Of a DNA stretch of 64,000 nucleotides, positions 1-10,191 are shown piece by piece. Position numbers and translations under genes: made by a program. The notes beneath the pieces are model-generated. The model searched no databases and was not told the origin of the DNA. It saw only the letters and a list, made by a program, of their open reading frames with translations. Source of the stretch: Gracilariopsis chorda (taxonomy: Eukaryota; Rhodophyta; Florideophyceae; Gracilariales; Gracilariaceae); assembly GCA_003194525.1 (NCBI GenBank), contig NBIV01000018.1, forward strand, positions 62,001-126,000, written 5' to 3'. Each line of letters opens with the position of its first letter. Positions within the stretch are counted from its first letter, which is position 1.

Positions 1-966
1 CGCTCCGCAAGTGCGGCTTGTTTGTTGATCATTTGTCCCACAACCGTTGGGCTGGGTACTGTGCTACCACCTCTCGTGGATTCTCCGACGGAGTCGGCTT
101 GCTTGGCCGGTTCTTACCCTCTGACTGCACGCCCAGTACGGGGTCGCCCGGATTTACACCCGGCTCGTGTCGACCCTATCAGAGGGCTCTCTCGCTGTGC
201 CGCCTCTCATTGAGAGCAAGCTTGAACACCTTGGTGGTGCTTCCGCGACGCGGCTCGTGTCTGTGCCACGTTCGTAGTTTGCACTACAGCGACTCGCGCA
301 GGGAGGTGAAGGCGAAGAATCGGTATCCGCGTGAGCGGGGTGTGATCCTCAGTAGAGGTATGTTTCCACGTAAGTGGGGGTGTGTGAGCGGATGCGCACA
401 CGAGGGCCGCGGATAGCGGGAGGTGCTACCCTAAAAAGGGGAAAGAGGAAGGACGAGGTGGGTCGCGAGAGCGACGAGTAGATACGGCAATGCCGGTGGA
501 CAGGGCTCCCTATACAGGGCGAAACACCAATATGATTGGAACAATTAGTACTCCCAATGATGGGTCTCCTTTAGATGTGCAAGGGGGGTGAACTTCCGTA
601 CACTACGGTGCTTCCCTCCAAGGAGGAGTTGAGAACACGCGGAGGCGGTAAAGCTCAGAGCCAATTCCCCAGGTTGGGGTCCCTTGTTGGGGAAGGTTTA
701 CTGGTGCGACGGCAGTGCGCCGTCGCGCTAAGTACTAGCTTCCCAGAAATGGGTGTGAAAATAATAAATAATATTAACTAAAATACTCCACATTTCGTGG
801 CAACATCCACTACTGTGGCCAACCGCCAATTGACCCAAAACCGTGTCCCACGTGTCCATATCCACCATAGTGGGGCGTAGTTCATATACACACTACACAA
901 CCGATAATATCGGGAAAGCGTTCAAGTACCAAGAATCCCTCTTTGAGGGCGTTGCACTACAAGTGC
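1..966. other. Dense array of short perfect hairpins, no convincing gene
   Basis: The stretch is packed with small perfect inverted repeats, roughly one per 30 bases. Twenty-two have a stem that opens with CC and closes with GG around a 3-5 base loop, with left arms starting at 5, 67, 85, 174, 243, 327, 347, 366, 407, 429, 508, 527, 553, 596, 615, 667, 742, 788, 807, 862, 901 and 937. Others use different stems: GTCGC/GCGAC around GAGA at 462-475, an 8-bp stem GCGACGGC/GCCGTCGC at 706-726, CTCTC/GAGAG at 204-216 and GCTA/TAGC at 727-739. Arm and loop sequences differ from hairpin to hairpin, so this is not one copied repeat. The longest open frames (about 130 codons) look non-coding. The array stops near 966 and may continue left of the window. 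A structured RNA is one reading; function is unknown. Confidence 0.7.
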
Positions 967-2514
967 CCTGATACGTTAACCGAAAACGACTTCTTCATCA
1001 TGGACAAAAATTCTTCTTCTTCCTCCTTAGATAACTTCTTTTGCCGCTTCGAGAAGCCAGACAGCGCAACACCTGTATCGCACGGACAGAAACAGACAAC
1101 AGGTATCGGTTTAATGTTCATAATCGCGCTTGTGATGAGATCACTGCAAAGATAAGATCGCATTTTTGAGCTGTGAACGAGAGAAACAGGACGTAATTCT
1201 TTCTGGTCTGCATCTACGATAGAGTAAAAATGATCATGAGTCAACTTAAACCGAGGTATGGAAGTTGTGATTCGCAGTCCCGTGTTTCTCTCTAAATTTA
1301 GATAAGAAGATCTACAGATCTTGCTTACTCGTTTATTGATATCAATTGTCATTAATATGTCAAGCTGCGTTCCGAGCTTCAAATTGCAGGCTGTATCGAA
1401 AGCAAAATTGGAGCAAATATTTTGTTAGAATGAGACGCGTTTCTGAGGAGTGTTTCTAGTGTGTACTAACCAACACGCGCACTGAGGTCTTTCATGGCTT
1501 TTGGGGCGAGACATAAAAATGAAGTGAAGCTATAGTAATCAGAGTTTGAGTACAGCGTAGTTCGAGACGCTATTTATGGATGGAAATGAGATCTGGATAG
1601 GATGAAGGAGGTGGGAGTGGGAGTAGTGCGTGGTTGCATTGCTAGAGATCTAGCATCGACGGAGGGAGAAATATTGTGCAAATGTGTCTTCAGGTGCGAC
1701 GGCGAGAGAGATGGTGTGCAAATGTTTCTGTAGGTGCGCGATCAGGGATCAAAGACGGATGTACACTTGGCGCTTAGGGGTACGTTGTTGCTGGTTTGAG
1801 TTGCTCATTTTTGTTTTATTGGTCTACTGGGACAATAGAGGGCTGTGATTGGCCGCAGCAGAATGTGCATATGCGGGTCATTGAGCTGGATCAGTTTTTT
1901 GGAGAGCTCGTGCTGAGCTGTTCCTTTTCAATCAATTTTTTACGCCGACTACGCTGTGTAGATTATCCCATGGCCCTGCGATTACCGTTCGGGTCATAAC
2001 GAAACCTCCCAGTTCGTCTGCATCAAGGTTTTTGATCTTGGTAGCCACGCTAATAACCCTGGCGAGCTACCTGGTCTTGGCTTAGCAAGAGGGTACTGAC
2101 CGTGGTTAACGGTTTGTGAGTTTCAGTATCCGTTGTAGCGGCGGATGATACTTCCACGTGGCGACGTCAGATCGCTGTAACATTGTTCAGTTCGTAACAA
2201 AGCACGCTCCGTATGCGAAAGCACATACACTCCCACATTTATATTAGATAGCGCGACCTCCGTTGGCGCCCGTGCCACAGACACCGTTATATAAATCACC
2301 AAAGTGCCGCCGTGGCGCCGCTGCCGCTAATTTTGCCGCTGTACGAGCCCGAGCCGCGGTCCAGACAAGTACAAGTGGTCATCATCGGGGTTCGAGGTGG
2401 GCACTTCTTCGACCTCATCACGGTCTCATCGGGGCGAAGTCGGTCAGCCTTCCTCGCGTTAGGAGGGCACTTCGCAACGTCATCGCGTCGTTATCATTTG
2501 CGCGGCCGCGGTTC
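967..2514. other. Gene-free stretch and upstream region of the amidase gene
   Basis: I see no supported gene. A minus-strand open frame at 957-1382 has no ATG at its start and contains a Glu/Lys-rich run; I do not recognise it. An imperfect tandem duplication of about 27 bases (TGTGCAAATGT core) lies at 1675-1741. About 365 bases before the amidase start (2150-2172) there is a G-box CACGTG followed by GACGTCA, plausible bZIP-type sites, but this is only motif resemblance. Confidence 0.4.
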
Positions 2515-4208
2515 ATGGCCAGCGCCGCCGCTGTGGCGGCTGCCGCCGTCGCCACCACTCCTCAGCGAGTCATCACCGTCGCTGCAATACAGTTCGCATG
2601 CACTAACGACATCGAATCAAACTGCCGCAGGGCGGAGAGTCTTATTCGAAATGCCGCGCGCAAGGGAGCCAACATTGTTTTGCTCCAGGAGCTCTTCGCT
2701 ACTCTTTACTTCCCGATCGACCAGATGGACTACACTCGTCTCGCGGTCTCTTTGGAAGATGAGAAGTCTTACATTCTTCGATTCCAGAGTCTGGCGCGGG
2801 AGCTCAACGTTGTGATACCAATAAGTTTTTACGAGCGATCGAGGTAAGTTATGATCGGGTTCTTTGTTCTGATGCTTTCTCATTTTGCATTTGAACAGCG
2901 AAGTCACTGTAATCTCCCAAAACTTCTGTGCACCGATGTTGCGGACGGTCCGGTCAAGGGTTCTGAGCACACATCCTTCAGACCCACACTGGGACCCAAG
3001 ACTGGCACTAACCCTGAACCGTTATTCGTTCATATTCGCTTTGATCTTGTGTCACGCGCAGTAATGTTTACTTCAACTCTATCGTAGTCATTGACGCTGA
3101 TGGCACTCAGGTAGGACTTTACCGTAAGTCCCACATTCCCGACGGGCCAGGCTATCAGGAGAAGTTTTACTTCACGCCCGGGGACACAGGCTTCCGCACC
3201 TTCAAAACGCGTTATGCAACCATCGGAGTCGCTATTTGCTGGGACCAATGGTTCCCCGAAGCCGCGCGGTGCATGGCCATCAAAGGAGCCGAGCTGCTAC
3301 TTTACCCAACTGCAATAGGCTCGGAACCTCAAGATCCTGCCCTAGATACCTGTTCACAATGGCAGAAGTGCATGCAAGGTCACGCAGCCGCAAATATGGT
3401 ACCAGTCATCGCAGCAAATCGCGTCGGCAAAGAACTAGCAGTTACTTCTGACATATCCATCACCTTTTATGGCTCATCTTTTATGACGGACCATACTGGG
3501 GCGATAGTGTCAGATGCTGGTCGCCATCAGGAAACAGTCTTGTTGCATACGTATAACCTTGATGATATGCGCGCGTCTCGTGTTCAATGGGGCGTTTTCC
3601 GAGACCGAAGGCCAGATCTGTACACCACACTCATCACGTTCGATGGCGGGGCTGAAGAGGCCATGGCCCCTGAGCGACGTACTCCTACCGGTCTTCCCAT
3701 TCCTTTCGCTTCCGCAACACCGCGTGTAGGAGTAGGCCCCGCAGCGGTTACAGTTCCAGGATTGGCAGCAGCTCCGAAGAAAGTGGAAGCAGATGGGCTG
3801 GTTGCTCCTCACGCGATGGTTCCGGTGGTAGATGAAGCTCAACGGAGAGTCGTGAGCAACACTTTTGATCTACATGAAGCCTCATTCATTGGTGACGTGA
3901 AGGCCAGTGCTCAAAGAAGGCCTCGAGGCAGATGTTGGGTTTGTCGTGCCAAAACTACCTATGAATGTAAGCTTTGTCAGCCGGGACCCGTTCCCCTCTG
4001 CAATCGAACCGCTCGAGAGTGCTGGTGGAAGTACCATGCCGGTGAAATCACGCAATACGTTCCCAACAAAAGGGGCAGAAAGCGGCGAAAGCTTGAACAG
4101 CATGAAGTCCAGACAGGGGAGCATGTTCCCGAAGAAAGCGATGATGATGGAATAAGTTCTAAACAGACTGATGCTGACGCAGCCAACGTTAATGCGCTGC
4201 TAGGATAG
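2515..4208 (+). CDS. CPA: N-carbamoylputrescine amidase with C-terminal Cys-rich extension
   Basis: This nitrilase-superfamily enzyme should hydrolyse N-carbamoylputrescine to putrescine, CO2 and ammonia in the agmatine route of polyamine synthesis. Exons are 2515-2843 and 3062-4208; the 218-base intron begins GTAAGT and ends CGCAG, giving 491 residues. The catalytic triad is visible: Glu59 in LLQELF, Lys132 in LYRKSHIP, Cys169 in ICWDQWFPE. The nitrilase part fills about residues 18-305, the whole usual length. The frame then runs on for about 185 residues: a Pro/Ala-rich linker, a cysteine/histidine cluster at about 401-435 (CWVC, CKLC, then C, C and H), a basic KRGRKRRK stretch and an acidic tail. 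The cluster resembles the C-terminal Cys-rich domain of piggyBac transposases. The ATG at 2515 is the only in-frame Met of the leader. The amidase assignment is firm; the tail is unexplained. Confidence 0.88.
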
Positions 4209-4486
4209 TGTAGAATGATAGCGTTTCAACCCTTGCCCTTGGTGGATATATATCGAGCAGAAGTGATAGTTCGACGCCCTTCCCACGTTCAGTTGCCCAA
4301 TGATTTGCACTAAGTTCCGTTTGCTTAGCTCTATTTGGATGTCAGTGACGCGCCATTCACGAAGAAATGTGCTACCGATATGGCGTGACATAGTGATCCT
4401 AGCCATCTTACATCACAGAAAAGGTCAAACACGTAGCTTCCACGTCTCCAATGGACTATTGCAGACAGTCTCAAAAGACGGAGTGC

Positions 4487-5137
4487 TCACGAAGCACGAC
4501 TGTCATAGCCACTGATTTGTCGAAGTAATCCAGCTCGTTCTTCTTCCAGTCGTTCATATTTAGCCTGACGCTTAATTGTCTCTTCTCGCAGTGTGCGTCT
4601 CGCATGTTCTAATTTTCTCAAGTCATTGCTCTCAGCTCCACTGAAGTCTTTAAAATAGTTTGAAATGGGATAGGAAGGTTGTTTGATTCTCAGATTCGGC
4701 CCGTGAGGAATAGTCTTCAGTAAAGAATGCAGCTTCTCGGGGGGGTCTTGAAAAACTATCTCATCATAATGCTCTGAGACAACGGGATCGGGTGAAGGTT
4801 CGCCCATTGTCTCGAAGAGTCGAAGAGGATGAAAAAATTCAACCGGCTTCTCTGAAGGATCCTGAAAAAACACCCGGATGACTACCTCGAACTCTCCCCA
4901 TCCATACTCTTGAACTTCGTATGGCATCTCCGTAACCCGGCGAGTTTGTGGTTCAAAGGACTCATGAAGAACGAATTCCACATGCTTGATAAAGTGTGAA
5001 AGATCTGCTGCTTGCAATGGCCGGAGATACACTGTCCATTCGTGGCTCCTTGATTCAGTTCCCTTGTCACCAAGATGCTTCGCGTATGAACCGTGAACAA
5101 CAGGAATGTGAAGATTTACTCCTTTGACGCGCTTCAT
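4487..5137 (-). CDS. YEATS4: YEATS-domain protein (GAS41/Yaf9-like)
   Basis: The protein has 216 residues, close to human GAS41 (227). A YEATS domain fills about residues 3-145, with the family landmarks HEWTVYLRP, FVLHESF, YEVQEYGWGEFEVVIRVFF and the FYDE-like EHYDEIVF. A basic, Arg/Glu-rich helix at about 165-210 is the coiled coil that ties Yaf9/GAS41 into its complexes. Family members read acylated histone H3 and sit in SWR1/SRCAP remodellers and NuA4/TIP60 acetyltransferase in the nucleus. I chose the ATG at 5137 (KRVKGV follows, as in GAS41); an open frame extends 7 codons upstream to a TTG only. Single exon. It converges with the amidase gene, with 278 bases between the stops. Confidence 0.9.
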   Translation of the reverse strand: MKRVKGVNLHIPVVHGSYAKHLGDKGTESRSHEWTVYLRPLQAADLSHFIKHVEFVLHESFEPQTRRVTEMPYEVQEYGWGEFEVVIRVFFQDPSEKPVEFFHPLRLFETMGEPSPDPVVSEHYDEIVFQDPPEKLHSLLKTIPHGPNLRIKQPSYPISNYFKDFSGAESNDLRKLEHARRTLREETIKRQAKYERLEEERAGLLRQISGYDSRAS

Positions 5138-5251
5138 CGCTGGGACGGGCGGGTTCAAACTGAATACAATTTGGAAAGAACGAAATGAGAGAGAAGCTTG
5201 ACGTGGTTGGTCACGAAGTTTTCCATATAAGATGGGTAAGTGGTTGAAGGG

Positions 5252-6520
5252 ACCGCTAACCCTTTGCTTCTGAACAAACCGAAGTAGTGTTAGAAGGTTA
5301 GCAGTCAGTTACGGTATCCCTTCCGATCGCCGTAAAAAGTTTAGCCAACGAGATAGTCCAGACCTTTGCGGTGGTTCACCCCACCCGTTGGCGCAACTCC
5401 CTAAATCTTGCCCAAAAGCTGTGGGGCTGGCTCCAAAACCTCCACTTTTTGCGCCAGTCGCCCGCGTAGTACACGGTAGGTCGTCCAGTAGCGATCAGCA
5501 TGGCTTCATTCGGAACACATTAATGACCTTAAAATATGTAAAATTTTGCGCAGCTTTTGGTACGCCAGCATCGATGGTAGACGAAGAAGGAGGTTAATTT
5601 GAGACAAAGACGAGGTTGGACTTTTTATCGTCTCTTTAAACCTGGGTTCTTTTTTGTCATAGTGGCACTGGATCTTGTTAGTTTGAACCACAATAGAACA
5701 GAATATTGCAAAACTAACTTATTAGTTGCGGCAATGTTAAGATGACGGACATTATTGCTTTCTTTAACGGCAAAGGCGTTTGGTCTGCGTATTTTGGAAA
5801 AAAAGGCAACAGCTACACAAGAAATGTTTACCATAGCTAATATGCTTCTTTGTACAGTCTAACCGCTTTTCCTTCTTCTGCGAGGAGGACGCACGAGCTT
5901 TTAACTTTGAGTACTTCACTTTCAAGTTTCAATGCCTTGGAAACGAACTACAGTTTTGACGATTCTGGCACTTTCAAAAACACAACGCACCTGACATTGC
6001 TTTGATAGACAAACGCCTGTAATTTGGATCTGGGCTAGAAGTCTCAATTTTACAAAACGAAAAATTGACTAATTACAAAAACGAAAAACAGGTTTTTGCT
6101 CTACGTTAGCGATCTTTTTGGCAACCAACTCGTCTCAAATTAACCCATTTCTCAAATTGAGCCTGTAACCCTTTCCCTTGTATCTCTACTAGCTAGATAC
6201 GCTGTGTAGTACACAATACACAGTGTGTACTGGTAGCGAAGGATATTGTACAATATTATTATGTCTTGCCCATGATTTTAGGAGCGGATATAACAACTTC
6301 GAAATCATCTACCAAGGGCACCTTCGCAGAAAGGTTTTGCTGCAGTACTGTGGCAGGTCTAAAAAGCCGAGTTGTGGCAAACGGTCATGCCTTGCTTGGT
6401 AGGTTTATCTACAGGAAGTTTCGAATTGTTGGATCAACGCCCAAAGCCATTTTTATGCATTTACAAACGGGAAGGCTAGGTACCAACGGTAAAGGGTTGA
6501 AGGTTAAGGGTTAGCGGACC
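5252..6520. mobile_element. Possible MITE-like element with ~15-bp terminal inverted repeats
   Basis: The left end has GGACCGCTAACCCTT (about 5254-5268) and the right end carries its inverse, AAGGGTTAGCGGACC (about 6506-6520), with one difference over 15 bases. Between them the sequence is AT-rich and has no long open frame. No clear target-site duplication was found. A second inverted-repeat pair lies inside (5592-6148). It could be a short non-autonomous DNA transposon, or the two ends could be independent copies of a small palindromic repeat that recurs elsewhere in the window. Confidence 0.35.
5592..6148. mobile_element. AT-rich inner element with GGTTAATTTGAGAC inverted repeats
   Basis: GGTTAATTTGAGAC at about 5592-5605 is matched inverted at about 6133-6146 (GTCTCAAATTAACC), 14 of 14 bases. 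The ~550 bases between are clearly AT-rich, unlike the flanking DNA, and have no coding potential. Right of the inner copy the string CTCAAATTGAG recurs. This looks like a MITE nested in, or next to, the 5252-6520 element. No second copy was seen in the window, and target duplications are unclear. Confidence 0.4.
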
Positions 6521-6663
6521 GCTACCTCTGTGCTTTAGTAATACTTATCGCCTGCTTCTTCAAGGCCGAACTGTGCTTCATCTAGCAGTTCTTTTCTGGG
6601 TTTCGAGCTCTGTCTTGATACAAACTCAACACGCTACGAATTCCTTGCTGCAAATCAGGAATC

Positions 6664-7860
6664 ATGCATGGCATGAGGCGCACCATTCCGAGATCAGCGC
6701 GGCGCGCTCCCGTGAAATCAGAACCCGCCCCGGCCTCTTCCAAAACGTTTTCAACGACCGAACCGAATCGCTATGTACCCGATTTCAATGCAAAGGCAAA
6801 TGAAACGGCTTCAGAGATGCCTCTGGTAGCCAAACACCCGCAACCACAGATGATTACTCCTCCACTGATCACCGTCACTTCGGCCGCGCAAAATTGCATT
6901 CGGTGGCTGCCAAATGTTTCTGAAGATGCTGTTGGCGTTATAGGTAGCGGTGACGGTGAAAACGATTTCCTAACATTTTATAGCGTAACCGCGAAGGAGG
7001 AACTTGACTATAAAAGCATTGTAGAGGTTGCACATGAAGGCAAAGTGAACAAAATTTCTGTAACAGATGAAGGTCAAGTATACACCGCTTCATCAACAGG
7101 TTCTGTATACACAATATCTGGTTTGGACCCGCATAAAAAGACGCTTCATAAGATCTGTGATATAGAGAAGTTTGGGAAGCCCGAAAGTGTATCATCCGTA
7201 GCATCCTCGGCTATCGGCTTAGTTGCTGCCGGTGTGCACGGAAGCTTGATGATAATAGACAACAACACAGGTCAAGTAAGCAGTTTACAATTTGATGAAG
7301 TGGGCTTTCGTGACTTGATAAGTGTTGATGAACGTGGCACAGAAATTGTGACTGCGGGGTGTGACATTGCTGTGTGGGACGTACGAAGCGGAGATCGGAC
7401 CGACTTGATCCATCCTGGAAAGTGTGTTGCAACGTGCGTAGGTATTGATCCAGGCCAACCGCACTTTGTGATGGGCGGTATGCGAAACGGAGAGTTAGCA
7501 ATATGGGATCGCAGATCTGACAGCCTACCGTTCAATCGTATTGGACTACATTCAGGTCCGATATGGGACTTAGGAGTCGTGAGCAGTTCGCGCGCAGGCA
7601 TGCTTTTGTCATGTGGTGAGGACGGTAACGTGAACTTAGTTGACTTTACGAAGGCGGGCGACCGAGGTGGGTTTGGCAGTATTGAACAAGCGTTCTGTGA
7701 TCAAGGGGAATTCTGGCGAGCGGGTCTGTCGCTCGCTGACATCACTAGCGTCACGCGAGAAGCGCTGGCTGTTAACAGCGTTAATTCTCACCGGAGCGCT
7801 GCGCTGTTTGCTTATGCCACAGATGGTGGGGTACTCGGATTCGGTAATCTCTCATCTTAG
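6664..7860 (+). CDS. WD40 beta-propeller protein, Nup43-like
   Basis: The frame encodes 398 residues in one exon. After about 75 Ser/Pro/Ala-rich residues, WD40-type blades follow: IRWLPNVS near 82, a KVNKISV strand, then IAVWDVRSGDR near 240, LAIWDRRSD near 280 and GPIWDLG...LLSCGEDGNVNLVDF near 305-330. Size, the N-terminal strand and the HSGPIWDL/LLSCGEDG block resemble Nup43, a subunit of the Y-complex of the nuclear pore, but weak WD repeats make close assignment unsafe. The ATG at 6664 has a second Met three codons on. Upstream lies the repeat-rich 5.2-6.5 kb block, so the promoter must be short or inside it. Confidence 0.6.
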   Translation: MHGMRRTIPRSARRAPVKSEPAPASSKTFSTTEPNRYVPDFNAKANETASEMPLVAKHPQPQMITPPLITVTSAAQNCIRWLPNVSEDAVGVIGSGDGENDFLTFYSVTAKEELDYKSIVEVAHEGKVNKISVTDEGQVYTASSTGSVYTISGLDPHKKTLHKICDIEKFGKPESVSSVASSAIGLVAAGVHGSLMIIDNNTGQVSSLQFDEVGFRDLISVDERGTEIVTAGCDIAVWDVRSGDRTDLIHPGKCVATCVGIDPGQPHFVMGGMRNGELAIWDRRSDSLPFNRIGLHSGPIWDLGVVSSSRAGMLLSCGEDGNVNLVDFTKAGDRGGFGSIEQAFCDQGEFWRAGLSLADITSVTREALAVNSVNSHRSAALFAYATDGGVLGFGNLSS

Positions 7861-8525
7861 TCATGACAAATGCCAAAAAAAGACGTGTTTCATATAGCTC
7901 AGAAGCAGGATGGAACAAACACGTCGGATTTCGCACTTCGCCTTGAAGATATCGTCGTGGCTTTTCCTACGCTATCTCTGCGTGTGCCTTTGGTATAGCA
8001 GTCCCAATATTCAACCGATTCGAAACTTTGCTTCCGACTGCTGATATCGTCATCATGTTCTCCTAGTCTACTCCTGGTATCCCTATAACCCTTGATCGTA
8101 ACCGTTCGTCTTGTGCAGTGTTCAAGCACCTCTACGAAGGCTACCAAGGTAACCTTCTAACCTCTGGCACCCAGCGTTGGTCTTACTGTCAGGGCGTTCA
8201 AACAGTTCGTTTCACGGGCCAATTTCGCAGAACTGACACGCCAACCATCACCAGGCAGGGCGATAATTTCTTCGGGACCAGAAGCACTCAGGAAGAGGGT
8301 CAGCGCATCCGCCCACGTGGTTCGGAAAGACTGCCAGCACTTCCAAGGGAAGAGAAGCTCAGCATCTTTTGAACAAAGTGCTTTTGGGTGCCTGTATAGT
8401 GCCGCTTTGCATTCTCTTCGGGGTGTCAGCCAGATCTTCGTGTTTGAAATTTTTGCCTTTGGTGCTAGACATAAGATACCTTTGAGCCGTGTCTCGGACG
8501 AGCCTGTCGTTCTCAAGCTCTCCTT
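7861..8525. other. Intergenic region before the RRM gene
   Basis: No gene is seen. A small palindromic repeat unit lies at about 8133-8160 (GAAGGCTACCAAGGTAACC and CTTCTAACC), of the kind found in many intergenic regions here. The last 60 bases are pyrimidine-rich and probably hold the 5' leader of the RRM gene. Confidence 0.4.
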
Positions 8526-9392
8526 ATGGCGTCTTCGCAAACTCCGTTTCCTCCTCCGGAGGTACTCCCGCGTTCGGTACTTGTGCGCAATATATCTCCT
8601 TTAGCCACTAAGGCAGCCATTGAAGACTTCTTCTCCTTTGTTTGTCCAATTGAAACTCTTCGCCTCCGTACTGTGCGCTCCCCAAATTCGAATGACTCTA
8701 CGCAGGAAGCCGTGGTGGTGTTTACGGAATCTCGGGCGAGGGCAGACGCGATTGTTATGGACAAGTCCACTATTGTGGATCAGCCAGTGACGATCTCTGC
8801 GGTACCCGAGAACTACGATTTCAATGCGCTCCCAACCACAAGCACTCAACAGGGTGGGTTGCTGGGCGGGTTTGCAGGTTTTGGCACTCTTTTCGCAGGT
8901 GTTGGCAGCGCCGTCGCCGCAGAAGTGGAGAAGGCCGGAAAGTTTATTGATGATGCCACAGAAACTGGTGTTTTGAAAACCGCAAAAGAGCAGGTGGCGG
9001 CAGCTGGCCAGAGAACTCGTGAAATTGCTACAGATCTCGATGGAAAGTGGCAAGTATCGAGCAATGTACGCACATTTGCAGAGAGCAGCAAGGCCAATGC
9101 TGCCCTAGTCGCAAGCACGGTTGCTTCGCAAACCAAGAATGTCGCGCAAAAGGTTGACGAAAACCTACATCTATCCGAACAAACCGAGAAACTTGCAGAA
9201 CAAGCGAGACAAAATACAACACTTAACAGGGGGTTATCCGCCATCACGGGTGGCTTTAACAGCATCTTTTCGCAAACTGGACTTGCTCAGCCTAATTCTT
9301 CTCCAGAAGTTGCTGGTAATGGACCAGTTTCAGCAACAGCACCACAGCCTCCTGTTGGTAACACACCAACCCCCACAAACAGCACACAATAG
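8526..9392 (+). CDS. RRM protein, Vip1/BPA1 (ACD11-binding-partner) type
   Basis: The 288-residue protein opens with an RNA-recognition-motif fold at about residues 14-92: RSVLVRNIS is RNP2-like and TQEAVVVFTE takes the RNP1 position without its aromatic residues. A low-complexity Gly/Phe stretch follows (GGLLGGFAGFGTLFAG), then a long Ala/Lys/Glu helix region (about 130-235) and a Pro/Thr/Ser-rich tail. The order of a divergent RRM followed by an amphipathic helical region matches the yeast Vip1 / plant BPA1 family, whose plant members bind the lipid-transfer protein ACD11. The weak RNP1 suggests the RRM may bind protein rather than RNA; that is inference. Single exon, ATG at 8526. Confidence 0.75.
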   Translation: MASSQTPFPPPEVLPRSVLVRNISPLATKAAIEDFFSFVCPIETLRLRTVRSPNSNDSTQEAVVVFTESRARADAIVMDKSTIVDQPVTISAVPENYDFNALPTTSTQQGGLLGGFAGFGTLFAGVGSAVAAEVEKAGKFIDDATETGVLKTAKEQVAAAGQRTREIATDLDGKWQVSSNVRTFAESSKANAALVASTVASQTKNVAQKVDENLHLSEQTEKLAEQARQNTTLNRGLSAITGGFNSIFSQTGLAQPNSSPEVAGNGPVSATAPQPPVGNTPTPTNSTQ

Positions 9393-10191
9393 CCCTTCGA
9401 CTAAGGTCTATCTCCAGAATCCTTCCAAAGCTATATGGTCTACCTGACAATGGGTTATGGCTGTGCCGTTGAAGACACTAAGGCACAAACTGTCATCGCT
9501 GAAAATCAGAGAGTCTACGTTGTCTAGAGCATCAAACGCTCATTCTTAAGTATGCTCGTTGAGAATGCGAGAGACAGTGCTTGCGATGTTTCTACAGCGA
9601 ACAAAGAAGTTCTTGAATCTATAACGAAGCGATAATAGAAACATTCGATACAAAGGAGAGGGAACACTAGCTAAACTGCCATTGACTGGCCACCCCGAGT
9701 ACTTAAACATTTGAAAGGTGGCTGTACAGTCCACGAATTCTTCCGCACAGAGAGCGTTCGCCCAGTCCACCATTCTCCCTGATTTCCGATATCCTTCCCT
9801 CCGGTGTACTCGGGCAATTTGGTTCGGATGAAAATGGTATATAGAGATGTCGAAAATAGTAAGCACAGCATCATTGCTGAAAGGGTTTATTGCTCGCAGC
9901 TTGCAGGTTCTTCGGGGTTATGATGCCTGAGAAAGCAACGTTATTTACCAGAAACAACGGCGACTGGTGCATGGAAGCGGCTCCGTGTCACGGGTCATCA
10001 ACGAGGTGTCTCCAAGTCGCCGGTGATAGTATAGAATGACAAAGTTGTGGTAACTCTTGAACTTGCGGGGCCCCTTTCTTCAACACGTATAGAAGGTACT
10101 ATAGCAGTAAGTGAAGAAAGTCTTCTTATCGGAGTGAACAAAGTGAGGTGCACTTGGTGCGTGTCGACACGAAACGAATCTGGAAATGTTT
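9393..10191. other. Convergent intergenic region
   Basis: It lies between the 3' ends of the RRM and GT61 genes. Open frames at 9546-9874 on the minus strand do not resemble a known protein. I see no repeat or RNA gene. Confidence 0.4.

Noticed and set aside
1-966. CRISPR array or ribosomal RNA fragment
   Set aside because: No repeated unit of constant sequence with spacers, and no recognisable conserved rRNA strings.
957-1382. 141-codon minus-strand frame with CFCPCDTG and an EEEEE run
   Set aside because: It starts with TTG, matches no family I know, and the Glu run comes from a TTC/TCC microsatellite.
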